DNA from: Kiritimatiellia bacterium
GTDB taxonomy: Bacteria; Verrucomicrobiota; Kiritimatiellia; RFP12; UBA1067
NCBI GenBank assembly: GCA_904502135.1
Contig: CAJGDE010000100.1
Coordinates: forward strand, 1 to 6,654
DNA: 6,654 nucleotides
Direction of reading: 5' to 3'
Shown here piece after piece: positions 5,370 to 6,654 of this stretch. The notes beneath the pieces are model-generated. The model was not told where the DNA came from, did no database searches, and saw only the letters and a list, made by a program, of their open reading frames with translations. How positions within the stretch are numbered: position 1 is the stretch's first letter; each line of letters opens with the position of its first letter. The position numbers and the translations under genes were made by a program.

Positions 5370-5756
5370 TCACTGCTGATCAGCCTGCGCCGCATCTGCT
5401 GCAGCGGCATCCTTCCTCGCCTGACGCTCGGCACGGGCCGCACGTTCCTGGGCGATCTTGACTTCACGACGCTCATCGACCGCGAGCAGCTGTACGCGAA
5501 ACACCTCTTCAACGAGATGATAACGGTTTACGAGCTCATCGACCTTAAGAGGATCGAGTTCCATGCGAACCTTGACGTAAACGCCATTTTCGCGCTTCTT
5601 CATCGGACGGGCGAAGCTACGCTTGCCGAGCGATTCAGTCGCAAGAACATTGCCGCCAACACGAGCCACTTCCGCCAAGGCCTTCTCAAGATACGCTTCC
5701 AACGCGTCATCTTTAGAGACGCCGACGAAAATGTAAAGTGCGTCATACTTCTTCAT
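5370..5756 (-). CDS. rpsF: 30S ribosomal protein bS6
   Basis: A 128-residue bS6. The conserved ferredoxin-like domain covers about residues 1-96: MKKYDALYIF at the N-terminus, then GKRSFARPMKKRENGVYVKVRMELDP (44-69) and the VDELVNRYHLVEEVFRVQLL segment. After that comes a charged Ala/Arg/Gln-rich tail of about 30 residues ending AAQADQQ, a common low-complexity extension in this family. It forms a heterodimer with bS18 on the 30S platform. Its ATG overlaps the rplY stop by one base (TAATG), and an AGGAGGAG ribosome site lies inside the rplY 3' end, so translation of the two genes is probably coupled. No bS6:bS18 leader motif was identified upstream, but I could not test this by folding. Confidence 0.97.
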   Translation of the reverse strand: MKKYDALYIFVGVSKDDALEAYLEKALAEVARVGGNVLATESLGKRSFARPMKKRENGVYVKVRMELDPLKVDELVNRYHLVEEVFRVQLLAVDERREVKIAQERAARAERQARKDAAAADAAQADQQ

Positions 5757-6382
5757 TACTTCTTCTCCTCCTTACCCTTCTTGATAACTTCAGGATTATC
5801 GCCACCAGCTGAAGCAGGCGCATCCGCAGGAGCCTTTACGACCGCCAAAGCGAGTTCGCCACGCGTAACGGTGGAGAATTTGTCACCAAGCTGAAGATCA
5901 CGCACGAACATCGTCTGATCAACGCCGAGATTCGAAACATCAATATCAAACTTCTCTACGATATCAGTCGGCAGACACTCGACATCGACTGAACGCAGAA
6001 CCTGCTGAAGAATGCCGCCGCCGAGCTTGACGCCGACGCACTCGCCAACGAGATATACAGGAACCGTCACGCGGACTTTTTCCGTCAACGACACTTCGCT
6101 GAAGTCTACATGAATGGGCGTTCCGGCGAGAACATCATTCTGCATCTCACGCATAAGAGCGTGTGTTTCCTTGCCGTCGAGGTCAAGAGCGACGAGCACC
6201 TGCTTACCGCTACGACCGCGCATTGCCATCATGAAGTCATGCTGGGGGAGCTTAATGAGCTCCGTGCCGCCCTTCTTCATCTTCATTACGCTGCCAGGAA
6301 TCATACCTGTGCGGCGCAAACGGCGAACTGCTCCCGTACCCTGTTCGGTGCGGGGTTCCGCCTTGATCTTGATAGGATCCAT
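5756..6382 (-). CDS. rplY: 50S ribosomal protein bL25, Ctc-type long form
   Basis: A 208-residue two-domain bL25 of the Ctc/TL5 type. The N-terminal 5S-rRNA-binding domain (about 1-92) shows the usual RTEQGTGAVRRLRRTGMIPG start, MREMQNDVLAGTPIHVDF near residues 77-94, and a basic loop. The C-terminal beta domain (about 95-185) contains VTVPVYLVGECVGVKLGGGILQQVLRSVDVECLPTDI. The tail is low-complexity and Lys/Glu-rich (KKGKEEKK). It binds 5S rRNA in the central protuberance; long forms are stress-associated in some bacteria. ATG 6382 has only a weak AGGG ribosome site 7 nt upstream, in a leader of about 70 nt. It is first in the cluster and overlaps rpsF by one base. The pth gene that commonly follows it elsewhere is missing. 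Confidence 0.96.
   Translation of the reverse strand: MDPIKIKAEPRTEQGTGAVRRLRRTGMIPGSVMKMKKGGTELIKLPQHDFMMAMRGRSGKQVLVALDLDGKETHALMREMQNDVLAGTPIHVDFSEVSLTEKVRVTVPVYLVGECVGVKLGGGILQQVLRSVDVECLPTDIVEKFDIDVSNLGVDQTMFVRDLQLGDKFSTVTRGELALAVVKAPADAPASAGGDNPEVIKKGKEEKK
5765..5772 (-). promoter_or_regulatory. Ribosome binding site of rpsF inside rplY
   Basis: On the minus strand AGGAGGAG ends 8 nt before the rpsF ATG and lies wholly within the last codons of rplY. Together with the TAATG stop/start overlap it indicates translational coupling of bL25 and bS6, with a strong independent site for rpsF. Confidence 0.8.
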
Positions 6383-6459
6383 TATTTACCCTTTTATTTT
6401 TAGTTTTAGACCGCATACTCTCGCGCACGCACGCTACACTCTGCGGCATAATTTGTGAA

Positions 6460-6489
6460 ATTATATCAAATTTCTCTCACACTGTGCAA
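6460..6489 (-). promoter_or_regulatory. Promoter of the rplY-rpsF-ssb-rpsR-rplI cluster
   Basis: A perfect minus-strand TATAAT at 6465-6460 is preceded by TTGCAC at 6489-6484 with an 18-nt spacer, or TGCACA at 6488-6483 with 17 nt. The upstream hexamer matches the -35 consensus only partly. The predicted start near 6452 gives a leader of about 70 nt before rplY. This is the best promoter-like sequence in the window and sits where the ribosomal cluster needs one. Confidence 0.7.
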
Positions 6490-6490
6490 C

Positions 6491-6520
6491 ATGGGTAACC
6501 GTCTGAAGAATATGGGTGAC
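6491..6520. repeat. Direct repeat pair ATGGGTAAC / ATGGGTGAC, 21 nt apart
   Basis: Nine-base copies at 6491-6499 and 6512-6520 differ at one position and are 21 nt apart, about two helical turns. They begin two bases beyond the -35 element of the ribosomal promoter and end next to the palindrome. They could be a protein-binding pair or part of an insertion-sequence end. No protein partner is visible here. Confidence 0.6.
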
Positions 6521-6522
6521 AA

Positions 6523-6573
6523 GACAAAGTAAATGCGACTGCCCGCGAAGCGGGGAGTCGCATTTACTTTGTC
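6523..6573. terminator. Near-perfect palindrome with 24-nt arms, candidate bidirectional terminator
   Basis: Arms 6523-6546 and 6550-6573 are complementary at 23 of 24 positions (one G/G mismatch) around a GAA loop. The inner part is GC-rich (CCCGC/GCGGG) and the outer ends are A-rich on the left and T-rich on the right (ATTTACTTTGT), as in bidirectional intrinsic terminators. The T-tract is interrupted, so termination strength is uncertain. It lies just upstream of the ribosomal promoter, where it could end transcription from a gene to the right of the window. It might instead be a mobile palindromic element. Confidence 0.6.
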
Positions 6574-6582
6574 ATTCTGCCT

Positions 6583-6632
6583 GGTTGCATTGAATCTGCC
6601 TTATCCATAGGGGTTGCATTAACTCTGCCTTA
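6583..6632. repeat. Direct repeat pair of 21 nt, 29 nt apart
   Basis: Copies at 6583-6603 and 6612-6632 share GGTTGCATT at the left and TCTGCCTTA at the right and differ at two central positions (19 of 21 identical). A partial third TCTGCC occurs at 6576-6581. The window ends shortly after, so further copies may follow. Function is unknown. Confidence 0.85.
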
Positions 6633-6654
6633 AAGCAAATAACCCTATAATCTG

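Noticed and set aside
5322..5894. Plus-strand open frame of 190 codons
   Set aside because: Antisense to rpsF and the end of rplY, both of which are certain; no start signal or family resemblance.
6491..6532. 13-codon plus-strand mini-ORF (MGNRLKNMGDKTK) before the palindrome
   Set aside because: It is created by the ATGGGTRAC repeats and has no ribosome site; a chance frame is the simplest explanation.
6646..6651. Plus-strand TATAAT at the right edge as a promoter
   Set aside because: No -35 element at the correct spacing and no downstream gene visible, so it is mentioned only in the insertion-sequence hypothesis.

Overview
The window reads as a bacterial chromosome segment in which every credible gene lies on the minus strand, so the biological order runs from right to left. 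It contains a conserved ribosomal/ssDNA-binding cluster (bL25, bS6, SSB, bS18, bL9), then a secreted terpenoid-cyclase-fold protein, a NusG paralogue, an AAA-ATPase/PD-(D/E)XK nuclease-like gene, and the first 73 codons of an unrecognised ORF that leaves the window at base 1. The host is uncertain. The exported squalene-cyclase-like repeat protein, the NusG paralogue, the AAA_like/DUF1703 gene and the short AT-rich intergenic tandem repeats would suit a PVC-superphylum bacterium (Verrucomicrobiota, Kiritimatiellota or Lentisphaerota type). That is an inference from family habits, with no rRNA to support it.

Right end (about 6383-6654): a good minus-strand promoter for the ribosomal cluster (TATAAT at 6460-6465). 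Upstream of it lies a dense set of non-coding elements: a pair of 9-mers ATGGGTRAC 21 nt apart, a near-perfect 24-nt-arm palindrome, and a pair of 21-nt direct repeats 29 nt apart. This resembles a bidirectional terminator combined with the repeat-rich end of an insertion sequence, but no transposase is inside the window.

Ribosomal cluster (4179-6382): rplY(ctc)-rpsF-ssb-rpsR-rplI, tightly packed and closed by a clear intrinsic terminator at 4122-4154. rplY and rpsF share a TAATG junction. The pth gene that often sits between them elsewhere is absent.

Middle (2476-4093): a secreted protein with prenyltransferase/squalene-oxidase-type repeats but no DXDD cyclase motif, followed after 19 nt by a NusG-like protein with NGN and KOW domains. 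These two look co-transcribed. The NusG paralogue lacks the polysaccharide operon that such proteins commonly accompany.

Left part (1-2460): the AAA_like ATPase/DUF1703 nuclease gene, with a TATAAT only 6 nt before its ATG and no Shine-Dalgarno sequence, so it may be leaderless. It is bracketed by related 8-mer tandem repeats in opposite orientations (491-554 and 2420-2457). The 587-nt gap at 220-806 holds two tandem repeat families and a long imperfect hairpin, but no credible gene. The window therefore looks like a housekeeping operon whose downstream side borders accessory, possibly mobile or defence-related, material.
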